Below, piece by piece: positions 1 to 11,078 of a stretch of DNA of 64,000 nt. Location: the NCBI GenBank assembly GCA_010405405.1, contig MU004233.1, forward strand, positions 2,148,539-2,212,538, in the 5' to 3' direction. The position numbers and the translations under genes were made by a program. Source of the DNA: Microthyrium microscopicum. Taxonomy: Eukaryota; Ascomycota; Dothideomycetes; Microthyriales; Microthyriaceae. Position 1 is the first letter of the stretch, and each line of letters begins with the position of its first letter. The notes below the pieces were generated by a model. It worked only from the letters and a program-made list of their open reading frames with translations, did no database searches and had not been told where the DNA came from.

Positions 1-2
1 CC

Positions 3-3000
3 GCGAATTCAGGCACACCTCCATCGTTAGGGCGCGACGCTTCAGATCCTACAATGATACCTTCAGCATCGCCTCCTGGCAGACCACAGAGTCATCCCAA
101 TCAATACCCCAACTTTGGTGGAAGACAAAGAACGACTACCCCGCAAAGAGACAGGAGGTCCTCAGTTTATTCTCAATTTGGCCAGTCGCCCTATAGCGGA
201 CACGTTCCTCTACCTCATCAAGATCAGGCGCATTTCTATCCTGGAGGTCTTCCAGACCTTGATTCGGTCGTTCCTAATCTCATGCCTTCTGGTGGGCTCT
301 CTCCAGGGGAGCGCGGTTATTTCGTTGGCTTTGATACGCTCTCCACAAGCGCACATGGCCCTTCTACCGCAGCAGAAAATGTTCTTTTGATTGGCGAAGA
401 GGGTACATTGCGCATATATCGCGTTACGAAACAATTAGCAGACCCAAACACAGGAAGCCTCGAGGGACTACGTGGCTCTGTCATAGGCGCCAAAATCCTA
501 CCATGGCCTTTTCAAGATGACCCAGGTTCAGAAGGTCGACCGTATGTTGCAATCATTTTGCACAAACCTGTTCCAGTAGAAGAGGAGGCGGTGGATTCCA
601 CGGATAGCAATACTTCAGAAGCACTTAGTGGTGAAGAGAATGATAGCTCTCCGGATCCTTCAACGGCCCGCGCAATGGCTGGAACCCACGGGTCAGCGCC
701 ACACATTATTCGGTACTATCAAACGACTGTAGAGATATATTCACTTTCAAAGAGGACCAAGGTGGCAACAGTATTCGAGAGTCCCCTCGTGGAAACAGAG
801 TTTGGACCTATGGGGGAGCTCAAGATTCCTCCACCAGTTGGAGATCTGCGAATCGATGCAAACGGCAAATTTCTAGTTGTCGCATCTGGAACGAGTGGCG
901 AGGTTTTCATATTCTCATCTTTCACAAGAGATCCACAAGTCAAAGGACTAGACAGCATAAGATGTATTGGCAAGCTCTGGACTTCGCTACAACGAAGAGG
1001 GCCAAAACCTTCCGCTAGTGCGTCGACTCCTGGGGATGTACCATCTGAGGCTGAAGAGACCGAAGTACGGCATGTTCCGCTCTTTTCACTTAGCCATCGA
1101 TGGATCGCAATTGTTCCTCCTCCTGCAGACTCGCTCTTCTCCATGAAAGGAACCGCCCACTTGCTCAGTAATGATGCTAAGCCTCCAGGTATTCGAAATC
1201 ATGTCGCACCACCAAAACCAACGGTCAATTGTGGAGTTGATACACCCGATGGTGACGGGATCATGAATCGGGTAGGTCGAGAAGTCACTCAACGTGTCTT
1301 GAAAAGTGCTCAGTGGATGGGACAGCAAGGCATGCAGGCCTGGAATACTTATTGGACTCAACCTCAAGTGGGTCATCCTTCAGCATCCAACACTTCAACG
1401 AGGCATGCGCAAGACATCCCGCAACAGCACTTCCCGCCTACTCATGGACATTCTCAAACGCCATCAGCATCACCTACCCAGGTGGCAATCTTCGATCTGC
1501 AGCGGCTTCTCGATGCAGAAGAGACGAAAATTAAGAATGCTCTCCATCCGATAGCATGCTTTGAGCCACCCAATGGATGTAGCTACCTCTCGTTTGCACC
1601 TAGTGGTTTAGTGCTTCTTACAGTCAGCAGAAAGGGTGATGAGCAATATGTTTGGTCTCTCATGCGGATGCAGCATCCAAGATCTAGCATTACATATGAC
1701 AATCATTCCCAGCCATATGTTCGACAGATTACTAAAGTCACGCGGATGACAGTAGCAACTATCGTGGACTGTGTTTGGAATTCCCCTTATGGTAATCGAT
1801 TCGCACTTCTGACTGAACGAGGAACTATACATGTCCATGAGATACCTTCAACAGCCTTTCAGTGGCCTCCACTCCGACGAGCTCGCAAACAGAAACCACC
1901 ACCAAATTCCGAGTACAAGGAAAATGACGACCCATCATTCCAAAAGGCGGCCATGTCCACTGCCATGGATACTATCAATGGCACTGGAGCCTGGCTACGC
2001 TCCGTCTCAATGCGCTCTCGCAGTCTCGGCAACAATGCTGCCTTTCCAACCGCCCTCATGATGGCCCCTGCCGCAACCGCCAATGCCGGTGGCAAAGTCG
2101 TCAAGGCAGGCCTCAACAAGGGCGTGAGCATGGTCGCCAACTCAGCCAATACCATCTACCATGCGAGCGAAAACAAACTTCACATTGGCAACTTGACCAA
2201 CGGCATCTCGCCTGGCTGCATGTACTGGCTCAGCGGCCGCGATCGCGGCTACTTTGCCGTCGTCGTCACCGGCCATCTCAGCATCTACCACGTGCGCCAA
2301 ACAACCACTCCCCAAAAAGGCAAACCACCCATCATCCGCGCCAAAATCTCAAAAAAGGCTACAGATTGCGGTCTCCACAAAATCTCAGACGCACAATTCC
2401 CACCTGCTTTCACGGCAGCCATGGAACTCCGCTTCACCGGTGAATCGAAATCTGGCTCCCCCAAACTCACCGGCCACTGGAACCTGCGCGCCCCCGTCGC
2501 TCCCACGACCCTCGCTCCGCCTTCCATGCCGAAACGCATCCCACACCGCAGACAGGAGAACTGGCACGCCATGTACGAGCTCGACAGCATCCCAGGCTAC
2601 CAACCCCTCCACCACGACCGCCGCATCTCCCTCCTCGCCTACCACGACCCTTCCCCCTCCGCTCCCCACGCGCCTGGCACTTCCGCCTCCGCCGACGACT
2701 ACGATGAATATCTCCGCGACCTGCACGAGTGGACAACGGACATCCGTGATCCCTGGCTACGCTCTTCCCACCACGTCCTCACATCCCCAGACGACGATGC
2801 TGCGTCAGAGCCGTGGGTTTTTGGCGATGATATACCAGCCAACGTACTAATAGAAGGAGGCGGTGTGGCGGATGAGGAGAGCGGTGATGAGGTTGAAAAT
2901 CGCATTCGTGTGATTGAGGGTGCGGATGGTGAGCAGGTTGTTGTTACGACTGTTAGGCGGAGGGGGAGGGAGGAGGAGGAGTTTTTTGAGGATGGGTGTG

Positions 3001-3032
3001 AGGTTTTGGACTTTGCTGGTGATGAGCGGTGA
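3..3032 (+). CDS. BCAS3/WD40 domain protein (5' partial)
   Basis: One long uninterrupted frame. The first ATG is at 54, but the frame stays open upstream to the window edge with similar Ser/Pro-rich composition, so the true start probably lies outside and this copy is 5' partial. From the ATG there are 992 residues. A low-complexity N-terminus is followed by WD40-like beta-propeller segments (for example VLLIGEEGTLRIYRV near residue 110, and the region around residues 500-610), then the BCAS3-type segment near 700-770 (TIYHASENKLHIG, SPGCMYWLSGRDRGYFAVV). The tail is acidic. BCAS3 proteins belong to the PROPPIN-like autophagy/phosphoinositide-binding group and are linked to phagophore sites in animals; the fungal role is unproven. 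The family call comes from motif recognition. The next gene is 2.8 kb away, so this is probably a housekeeping border gene and not part of the cluster. Confidence 0.82.
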   Translation, partial: ANSGTPPSLGRDASDPTMIPSASPPGRPQSHPNQYPNFGGRQRTTTPQRDRRSSVYSQFGQSPYSGHVPLPHQDQAHFYPGGLPDLDSVVPNLMPSGGLSPGERGYFVGFDTLSTSAHGPSTAAENVLLIGEEGTLRIYRVTKQLADPNTGSLEGLRGSVIGAKILPWPFQDDPGSEGRPYVAIILHKPVPVEEEAVDSTDSNTSEALSGEENDSSPDPSTARAMAGTHGSAPHIIRYYQTTVEIYSLSKRTKVATVFESPLVETEFGPMGELKIPPPVGDLRIDANGKFLVVASGTSGEVFIFSSFTRDPQVKGLDSIRCIGKLWTSLQRRGPKPSASASTPGDVPSEAEETEVRHVPLFSLSHRWIAIVPPPADSLFSMKGTAHLLSNDAKPPGIRNHVAPPKPTVNCGVDTPDGDGIMNRVGREVTQRVLKSAQWMGQQGMQAWNTYWTQPQVGHPSASNTSTRHAQDIPQQHFPPTHGHSQTPSASPTQVAIFDLQRLLDAEETKIKNALHPIACFEPPNGCSYLSFAPSGLVLLTVSRKGDEQYVWSLMRMQHPRSSITYDNHSQPYVRQITKVTRMTVATIVDCVWNSPYGNRFALLTERGTIHVHEIPSTAFQWPPLRRARKQKPPPNSEYKENDDPSFQKAAMSTAMDTINGTGAWLRSVSMRSRSLGNNAAFPTALMMAPAATANAGGKVVKAGLNKGVSMVANSANTIYHASENKLHIGNLTNGISPGCMYWLSGRDRGYFAVVVTGHLSIYHVRQTTTPQKGKPPIIRAKISKKATDCGLHKISDAQFPPAFTAAMELRFTGESKSGSPKLTGHWNLRAPVAPTTLAPPSMPKRIPHRRQENWHAMYELDSIPGYQPLHHDRRISLLAYHDPSPSAPHAPGTSASADDYDEYLRDLHEWTTDIRDPWLRSSHHVLTSPDDDAASEPWVFGDDIPANVLIEGGGVADEESGDEVENRIRVIEGADGEQVVVTTVRRRGREEEEFFEDGCEVLDFAGDER

Positions 3033-5846
3033 CGAGGAATTGGTATGGGATGGTGGGGTGGGGATGGGGATGAAAGTGGTTTTTGGATTGCATGGCGTGG
3101 TTTTGTGGACTTTGCATTTATAGATGGTTGGTTGCATTGGGTGGTGTTGGGTTGATAGTTTGAATGATAGATACTTCTTATTCTTTCTATTCTTGAGGTA
3201 ATGGGTTGATATTGTGATAGGGGTTGGATGTTTGAGGTTTTTATGAGGGAGGGCCTCTGGAGTTTTCACGTTGCAATGCGATTAGACGCCCGGTTCCAGA
3301 GAACTGAGAGAGACTTAAGTGGCGTCGATTCACGAAAAGAAGGAACATTCTGAATGGCAGCAGTCTTTGGTCAGAACGGAATTGAGATACTGCCTGATAT
3401 ATCTTGACTTTTTACTATTCGCAATTATACCAACACACACGTTCCATAAACTAGCCTCCTTCATATCAGCTTTTGAGTATATTTAGCGTAGAGCTATGTA
3501 CTTCCTATATCAATTTTTATGCCAGAGCGTTCACCGCATAGCTACCTGAGAGGAGAACGGATAAGCAGCCAGCATAGTCTACACGGCGGGGAAGAAAAGA
3601 AATAGTAAGGTAGGTGATACCATAGAACGACCTTATCCAGGAGACTGGTTGATCGCACAATGGGCAATATTTCGAGAGAGAAAGAGGGATATCTCGTCCA
3701 GTGACTGAAACGAAGACCAGGCTCATGGCATGGAATCGGGCCGTCGATGATCGAATAACAGGGAGTTCAGCTTTAAGATATGCTTAAAAGAACCGAAGTT
3801 TGGGCGTTTTTGGTTGTAAGGTAGAGACTTGGGTTTTCACTGGTTCATGCTCCTCGCCGCTGCTAGCATAGATGTACTTTGCCGCCTATGGTGGCTAGAG
3901 TTGCCAGACCTTTCTTCTTAAGAATCAACCCAAGGTAGCCACATGGCCGCGAGCATGTCAAATTTTGACGTGTTACATGGTATCTAGGAACAATGTTCCA
4001 GTGAGCAGGTTAAGGTTACGAAGTTGGAGGTGTGGGCATTGGTTGTTCGTGTCGTTCGTGTCGTCACCCATGATCAGTCACTGAACCACAGAATGGGATT
4101 TGTACTGCATCATTGGAAATAAATAGTTTAAAAACTTTGTTTATGGCATGAAGAAATGAATCAAGGTCGTTTTGAACGACTAGAACCCTTAAACTATCAC
4201 AGATTTTCACTCTTCGTGACCCATGAGATCCTCAATCCTCCGTCGAGGGTGCCATGTTAACATGTCAACTAACAATTCCAAGTGTCCTTCATAATCAACA
4301 TTCCAATTGAGACAATGTTCAGTTCAAACTTTCATTTTATCAAGACTTGACTGATTGTCGCTTGCGCGTTGCTCCGCACCAGCGCTACATGACAACGGTA
4401 CAAGGTACGAGCCGCCTTGCTTGTGAAAACCATGAACCTTGCTTCTGCCCGCCCCTGATTCTGGCCCCATATTCGAAATCAAGTAGGGCCTGACAATGGG
4501 TCGACTTTTAGATAGCTGATTTAGACGGTGTACCTCGTGCCGCACGCCAAGTCGGCCACATGCTCAGTAAGTACTAAATTGAGGTACGAGTAAACTCAGC
4601 ATACTTCCTTCACCTATAGCTTCGTTGGCTATTAAACTAGTAAAGGCGGGGAATAACAAGGTGTAAAGTAGTTGAGCACGAGAGCTTCTGAGCAGTGTTA
4701 GGACTTGTTTATTTCCTGTTAGTCCTTATCGGCAACTCTTCGTATTTGTCTAGAGAAATTGGTCGAGCTTATTGCCAGCCTCGTTTCCAGAACTTGATAT
4801 CTCGCTTATCTCCTTCGTGTAAGATTCTGGAAGCAGAGGCTCTGCGGTGAACTCTGTGATCAAATACGGGTGAGACGGACCGCTCGCTTGACCCAGGTAC
4901 CATAATACAACAACGGGGTATACCGAAGGACTTGGACCGTGTTAGTTAATATAAGGGCCGCGTTGATCAAGTAAATAAAAAACATCTCTATTGTCAACAG
5001 ACCGTGTTCTGATATACAACAGGGCTGGCAATGACCTTGACTGGGATACGCCCATTAGTATTCCAGACTTTTGGGAAAACATCTGATGGGAGCGTTCCCC
5101 TGGTCTGGCCCTGAAAGAACCCCAGTATCTGGTCAGAGCAACCCATGAACTACCATGCTCTTATGAGCACGCTCTTATGTCGAGCTGTCAATCGTACCTA
5201 GCCGGGGTTGTCACCTGTCAAATTCTACGACAGGTCAAGCTAAACGCCGTAGTGCCTCCGCTGCAAGAAATTGCTCGGACCCTGAACTCGTCACGACGGC
5301 AGGCACAGACCGCGATATACTGGCGTTGTAGTAGTAGGAAATTACCAAAAAGCTTGGATTCATCAAAGTCAATTCTGAACTCAGGTTGTAAGCTCGTGTT
5401 TTGAGGGGCATACGAGTTTTCCGGTATACAGTACTAGATTTGGTCAAGAATGCCATTTCGAATTATAGGAGATTCGGTGATCTAATTTGGAAGCATAGTA
5501 GTTCCAGGTATACAACGCTAGACTGGCCGTATACGTTATTGTTCTGTTCTCTACGTTCTCTTGGAATCATAGTCCAATAGTTGTAGATTTGACTAGCGAG
5601 CTTAGCAGCATCGCTTGCTAATCATACACTACATATTATTTGGCCCAAGAGTACTCAATTTGAGATTCCGGTCTACCCGACTATAATATTATCATTTCTT
5701 CTGTTTTGCCAAGTAGCTTTATCTGATCAATCTCAGTGAGTCTTGAAATAAGACTCAAGCTGCTGCGGTCAACGGCCCAAACCCAAACAAGCTTCAATTG
5801 ATTATTCAGTTATTCACTCGTTCTGACCCACACACATCCTTCAAAA
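3033..5846. other. Intergenic, 2.8 kb, no gene seen
   Basis: The first 200 bases are T/G-rich trailer sequence of the BCAS3 gene. Beyond that there are only short overlapping frames (under 80 codons) on both strands, with no signal peptide, domain motif or consistent splice signals. It separates the conserved left gene from the secreted-protein region. Confidence 0.6.
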
Positions 5847-6377
5847 ATGTTGTCTTCATCAATCCTCCGTGCTTTCCTCTTTGCCAGCGGTGCCACTGCC
5901 TTCTGCACAGCTGGCCCTGCCACAGCCAACGAGCAAGAAGTCATCTTCAACCAATTCATCGACCAACTCTACGGCAAACTAGATGCCGCCGGTGCCTTCA
6001 ACACCTACGTCTCCGAAAAGCTCGTCGATGCCAGCCCAGATGTCACCAAGAAGGCTGACGGCAACGTCGACATTGGCGGTATCATTGGCCGTCTCTCCTT
6101 CATCTTTGGCGCTGCCAATGTGCAAGAAGTCAAGTCTGCGCGCACATTCAAGGATGGCGTAGGAACTTCAGTTGCTACTGGTGCCAACAAGGACCCCAGT
6201 GCTAGCCAACCTCTGCCCAAGGGCGGAAAGATCAACATCGTCGACAAATACACATTTGATGGAAAGTGCATCACCAAGCACGAGGATGAGCGTATCTGCA
6301 AGCTTTACGACGCTGCTGGCAAAGAGACTGGCTTCTGCCCCAAGCCCGCCGGTCCTCACCGCCGCATCAAGGTCTAA
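5847..6377 (+). CDS. Secreted NTF2/SnoaL-like protein
   Basis: Single-exon gene for 176 residues; the ATG sits in a good context (caaaaATGt). The N-terminus (MLSSSILRAFLFASGATAF) looks like a cleavable secretion signal. The mature part has the order typical of small SnoaL/NTF2-fold proteins: an N-terminal helix (NEQEVIFNQFIDQLYG), a VSEKLVDASPDV segment where relatives have the helix-turn before the cavity, then beta-rich stretches (GKINIVDKYTFDGKCITKHED). Three Cys in the mature C-terminal half (KCITK, RICKLY, FCPKP) plus one near the N-terminus could form disulfides. NTF2-fold proteins bind or cyclise small hydrophobic substrates, including polyketides; no catalytic residue can be assigned here. 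It opens the run of secreted and polyketide-related genes. The coding call is firm, the fold call moderate. Confidence 0.75.
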   Translation: MLSSSILRAFLFASGATAFCTAGPATANEQEVIFNQFIDQLYGKLDAAGAFNTYVSEKLVDASPDVTKKADGNVDIGGIIGRLSFIFGAANVQEVKSARTFKDGVGTSVATGANKDPSASQPLPKGGKINIVDKYTFDGKCITKHEDERICKLYDAAGKETGFCPKPAGPHRRIKV

Positions 6378-6979
6378 ATTATCCCCCGAAATACTTAAAG
6401 ATTATGAAAATTTGGGGAAAGCAACATGATGGCGCACGAGGTGAAACTTTGTAAAATAAATAGTAGAGAAAATTTGGTGTTTACTTAACTCATTGGGCTA
6501 CGAATATATTGTCTACTTGAATTTTGGATTGCCTCTCTGATCAAATGGTGAAGAACGTGAAGAATAAGCTTTGTTCGCCTCAGAAGCGAGTAGCAAAAGA
6601 ATCTCGTCTTGATAGAATTACTTGCTTGGGCTCCCATCGATATGGATGGCAACTTTCGAGATGCTCCAACATAAAATGGCCATTTAGAGTAATTTTGACC
6701 TGAAACAACCAGGACTACGAACACGAGAGGCTCTTTACAGCCAGCTTTGGCCAATTGCCGGCTATAACGTTGACAATTATTGGGCAATCTAGTGGATCTA
6801 ATCTCCACATGGCTACTCCGATTATTATGATCAGGTCATCTCTTATTTGTTGCTAAGGTGATATTTCAATCCCCAGTGTTAGGCATGTAAGTTTGGAAGC
6901 CGATAGCTACAACTTTCGCAATACATTCTGTTGCAGTCCACAAGGAGTGTAAGCAATCGTTTATCAAATACTTTCCGAA
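6378..6979. other. Intergenic, no gene seen
   Basis: A-rich trailer of the preceding gene followed by sequence without recognisable coding content. A minus-strand frame of 107 codons at 6485-6808 has no recognisable motif and is not called. Confidence 0.5.
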
Positions 6980-7721
6980 ATGGCGAGGCTTCTGCTATTA
7001 GCAACTTCAATTGCTGGTGCGTTAGCTCAGGGGACTCAATCGACTACTTCCGCTGGTATTACTTTTCAAACTTATGACAGTGGTCCAAATTTCAAATTTG
7101 GAATTGCACTACCAGAGACGCCGGGTGAGGATTTTATTGGCCATATTGTACGTATTGCCACTCGATTCTAGTGAATGAACCCGTGAGTAACATTTCTTCC
7201 ACAGACTGCATACGATCCAGATGGTCTTTCCTGGGCTTCCGTCAGTCTTGGGTACAACGCAGCAGAAAACAGCCATATGAAAGGTCCATTGTTGGTGGTA
7301 GCTTGGAATCACGAGGGCAAGGCAAAGGCTGCTTTCAGGCAGGCCAAGTGAGCTATTTAGATCTGTCGGGATCGAAGCGGTACTAACATAATACAAAAGG
7401 GCCTACGTCAACCCCGATGTCTATAAAGGACCTATGACTTTCAAAGAGATTCCTCAAGGGACGTCGGTCAACAAAACACACATAGAGTACACATTTTTGT
7501 GCTCAAAGTGCATTACTGGAGACGATATCACGTTCAAGAAGACGGATACGACAGCAAAGATGGGCTTTGCTTACTCGACTAATGGAATATCTGGAACCGA
7601 GACGGCAGCTGCAAAGTTGGTATATCATGGATTCGGTCCTCAAAGAAGAGGGCCATTCACCTTGAACCTGACGGGTGCAAAGAGTGCAAAATATTCTTCT
7701 TGGGCTGAAATGGCCAAATGA
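6980..7721 (+). CDS. Secreted CDH-type cytochrome b domain protein A
   Basis: Three exons (6980-7147, 7205-7347, 7400-7721) give 210 residues; the second intron has a textbook TACTAAC branch site. A signal peptide ends near residue 16 (GALAQ). The rest is one CDH-cyt (DOMON) domain: GIALPE near 46-51, the strand around Met81 (HMKGPLLVVAW), a CSKC pair (Cys138, Cys141) and His180 (VYHGFG). By position Met81 and His180 match the Met/His heme ligands of cellobiose dehydrogenase cytochrome. There is no flavin domain and no membrane segment, so it should be a free extracellular b-type cytochrome. Intron positions and phases match the paralogue at 12382, so the two are duplicates. It precedes an MCO gene by 1.6 kb, which suggests an electron-transfer partnership; that is inference. 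Confidence 0.85.
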
Positions 7722-9296
7722 TGTGATGCTAGAGTTTGATGATGAAATTGAATAAAGGGGTATACTTGATGCACTTCAGGCCTATTTTGGCTAAGGTTCT
7801 TATTAGTTCAACGTTGGAAGCATAATGCATTTGTCGTTTACCCAAAGCATATTTCAGATAATGGCGTTTCAGCTTTCCTTTTTGGAGTTGTAACAGTCAA
7901 TGCGACACTGCCAATGCTACTGTCGAATGCGCCGATGATTATAGTCGCACCAAATTGGAGAACTTCAAATCTTAAGGTCTTCTCTTATCACTCTGTGGCC
8001 ACCAGGAGACAAGCCCAATATGCTTGACGGTGCAGTATGCAATATTTACAGATACCATTTCCATGACCGAAGAATGGCCAAAAACGCTCTAAAGACTTAA
8101 GATCATTCGAACCATGGTGTGGAAAATGTTACCAGTACAATCTCAAGAACTGAAGCGTCTTTATTTCCTATCTGGGGACACAGAGACTTCCTTGACAGTG
8201 AGCAGAGCCTCTTCAGGACTTGACTTAAGGTTTGTCAAGTGTAGTACTACCGCCCATAGAGAGTGCCTAGAACTCGCGACCTAGGCTGGACTTCTGAATG
8301 GTGGCAATCGGCACAACTGTGCCGTGCTGCCCTGAACTCATCCAGATCGTTGGAAATACTACATCTTGAATCTAGCATCAATCTGGAAACACAGCTGAGC
8401 AGTCGATCATAGCAAGCATAATCTCGGCCGAGGCCAAACGGGTGCCATTGAAGCACTGTCAGACTATTAAGGAAAACTTGGAGTCAGCCATGGACCGCAA
8501 GCGATATCTTTGGTTCGTATTTTTACACAGTGCAATATCGAATCTTCAAATAAAGCTGCCAGGCTAAGATTTTGATTATTGCAATGTCTAATACGGGTTA
8601 TTATACCACTTCTCAGTGTCTAGTCTGCGATAGGTACGACAAGACGGGTAGACTGACTGACCAAGTAAAAGTAAATGGGCTATAGTCCCGTAGTCCATAC
8701 AGTTCGGAACTCAAGTGTCGTAATCGCCCCTGCTTACAATCTAATCTGTGTGTACATAAAAGACGGCTAGACGATGCATTGATACTCACAGCCCTGGTAA
8801 GTTTATTTTGGCTCCGACAGGTCCATGGAGCGGTACAACAACCTGGTTCAGATCAGTCAGGGTTGTTCTGATTTCCAACTTCGCTTACTTTGTTGACGCA
8901 AAAGTCTGTGTAATCTGGTAGTATGGGCCAAAACACGATCGATAGGCACTTTAATTTACAGTTGGATCACGTTCGATATGACTTAGTGTAGTAACTCGGC
9001 GATGAATCCAGAACTTCCTCAGCACTGTCCAAGGATGCGTAATTGCACTCCGAGCAGACTTCAGAGCCGAAAGCTAAACAGCCGGTGGCGATATTGAGAA
9101 GTTCTATATCTAAAGGTGACCATTGGATAGCGAAAACGAGAAATACTCCTTGTCCGCGACCCCAATTTTGGTTTGACATTACATCTGGAAAAGAGGAGCA
9201 AACTCTCCTTTCCTAACTTTCCAGAGATCTGGTTCGACTCTTTTATCTTTTGTTTAATCACTGTCTTTACCTGATCGAAGCATTGGGCACTTCAAC
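7722..9296. other. Intergenic, 1.6 kb, no gene seen
   Basis: Only frames shorter than about 80 codons, without motifs. The last 150 bases form the promoter and leader of the MCO gene; no clear TATA box or operator was identified. Confidence 0.5.
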
Positions 9297-11078
9297 ATGA
9301 TTGCTTTTCTATTTCTATTTCTGTTCTTAGAGCAGTTTGCCCTGGCAAAAGTAGTCGAGCTCAACTGGAGCGTCGGCTGGGTATGGTCGTCACCAAAATT
9401 GGGCAAGCCAAAGGCACTCATTGGCATCAATGGACAATGGCCTTGTCCATCTGTCGATGTTATGGCTGGCGACACTCTCATTGTCAATGTTTGCAATAAT
9501 CTGGGAAATCAATCGACCACAATCCATTGGCACGGAATCTTCCAGAATGGTACCAACTCAATGGACGGCACTACCGGAGTCACTCAATGCGCAATAGCCC
9601 CTGGACGTACTCAGAGATACGAGTTCATTGCCGACAGACCGGGAACCTATTGGTACCACTCTCATGTTGGAGGTCAATTCCCAGATGGCCTTTGGGGACC
9701 ATTGAACATTCATGATCCCAACCCACCCTTCAAGTACGACGATGAGTTTACGATTGCCCTAGCAGACTGGTATGATGAGTCATCTCCAGAGCTTGTCCAC
9801 AAATATCAGTCTCCTGAAGGACTTGCACTCGATGGCACCCCTAAGCCAAGTGGTGGTGCTGTTTACGGCTACTGGAGTCCCCATGGCCCACCTCAGCTTG
9901 GAAAGAACCTTTCCATTCCAGTTGTACCAGGCAAGACCTATATGATTCGTTTAATATGTGCCGCATCCTATCCCGGTATTGCCTGGGATATGAACGGTCA
10001 TGCACAAACTACTGTTGAGGTTGATGGCACTTATGTCAAGCCGCAATTCATCAAGAAGGGTGGTGTTCTTGTCCGATTAGCCCCAGGACAACGTCAAGCC
10101 GTCCTCGTGACCATGGACGCGGATCCTTCCAAGAACTGGCCGATCTGGAGTATACTAGATCTCAACATCCTCTTCGGCAACAAGAACATTCCCAAGGCAG
10201 TCCCAATCGCCGAGCATTATAATCCTAATGTCACATCATGGCTGGTTTACAACAAGTCCGCTGAGCTTCCACCAGCCCATGTCTACTACGAAGACTTGCT
10301 GAATGACGATTTTTATGATGATCTTGATTATGTCCCACTAGATGGTATGCCTCTCTTGGAACCAGTCGATCACCAAATCATTTTCAACGTTACTGCCAAG
10401 AACATTTCAAGCATCTCTCGCTTTGCCATCAACAACTCTTCATACGTTGGCTCCGATGTCCCAGCTCTTTACACTGCCAACACTATTGATCAGAAGTACG
10501 TTGCAAATCCTCTTGTGTATGGCCAAGTCAATCCTATCATCCTGAAGCATAACGAGGTTGTTGAGATCATCATCAACAATAAAGACAGCAACCTGCATCC
10601 ATGGCATCTCCACGGCCATAACTTTCAAGTACTTGATCGACCAAATCCTTATGGCGGCGTTTATAACGGAACGTACAATCGCACTGTCAGTCGCGTCCCG
10701 GTGAGACGAGACAGCGTCATGTTGCAGGACTATTCCTACGCAGTGCTCAGATTCCGGGCCGATAATCCTGGTGTCTGGATGTTCCATTGTCATATCGAGC
10801 TTCATGTCAACTCTGGGCTTATGTCGACCTTCATTGAAGCGCCAGAGCGTTTGGTGGCACACAACAAGAAGCCCACCCAGGCTACCTTAGATTTGTGTAA
10901 AGACTACAAGATACCAATAGCTGGAAATGCTGTTGGTAATACCAAGGATGTGCTGGATCTGGGACCGCAAAAGGGGATTCCTACGTCCAATTGGGGCCCC
11001 ATGTTCCCACCCGATAGTAAACCATACGAAGCGAAATCCAACCAGCTAAGCTGTAGAGCAGCGAAGCGACTGGCATAG
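9297..11078 (+). CDS. Multicopper oxidase, Fet3/Abr1-like, secreted
   Basis: Intronless, 593 residues, with a signal peptide (hydrophobic run to FALA, about residue 17). All four copper motifs are present: HWHGIFQ, WYHSHVGG, HPWHLHGH and HCHIELHVNSGLM, the last giving Leu at the axial type-1 position. The opening (ELNWSVGWVW) and overall layout resemble Fet3-type ferroxidases and the Abr1 pigment oxidase of Aspergillus. Two points argue against iron uptake. There is no C-terminal membrane anchor, the protein ending in soluble sequence. By eye, the position of the iron-oxidising Glu of yeast Fet3 is Pro208 (NLSIPVVPGKTY), although the Tyr and Asp equivalents (NNSSY, NNKDS) are kept. An extracellular phenol or pigment-precursor oxidase is the better reading given the nearby polyketide synthase. 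MCO identity is certain; substrate is inferred. Confidence 0.93.
   Translation: MIAFLFLFLFLEQFALAKVVELNWSVGWVWSSPKLGKPKALIGINGQWPCPSVDVMAGDTLIVNVCNNLGNQSTTIHWHGIFQNGTNSMDGTTGVTQCAIAPGRTQRYEFIADRPGTYWYHSHVGGQFPDGLWGPLNIHDPNPPFKYDDEFTIALADWYDESSPELVHKYQSPEGLALDGTPKPSGGAVYGYWSPHGPPQLGKNLSIPVVPGKTYMIRLICAASYPGIAWDMNGHAQTTVEVDGTYVKPQFIKKGGVLVRLAPGQRQAVLVTMDADPSKNWPIWSILDLNILFGNKNIPKAVPIAEHYNPNVTSWLVYNKSAELPPAHVYYEDLLNDDFYDDLDYVPLDGMPLLEPVDHQIIFNVTAKNISSISRFAINNSSYVGSDVPALYTANTIDQKYVANPLVYGQVNPIILKHNEVVEIIINNKDSNLHPWHLHGHNFQVLDRPNPYGGVYNGTYNRTVSRVPVRRDSVMLQDYSYAVLRFRADNPGVWMFHCHIELHVNSGLMSTFIEAPERLVAHNKKPTQATLDLCKDYKIPIAGNAVGNTKDVLDLGPQKGIPTSNWGPMFPPDSKPYEAKSNQLSCRAAKRLA

Noticed and set aside
2254-2850. 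198-codon alternative plus-strand frame in the BCAS3 gene
   Set aside because: Overlaps the conserved reading frame in C-rich sequence; composition-driven shadow.
9297-11078. Annotation as an iron-transport ferroxidase
   Set aside because: No membrane anchor, the Fet3 iron-site Glu appears replaced by Pro, and there is no Ftr1 permease neighbour; sequence supports only a Fet3-type fold.
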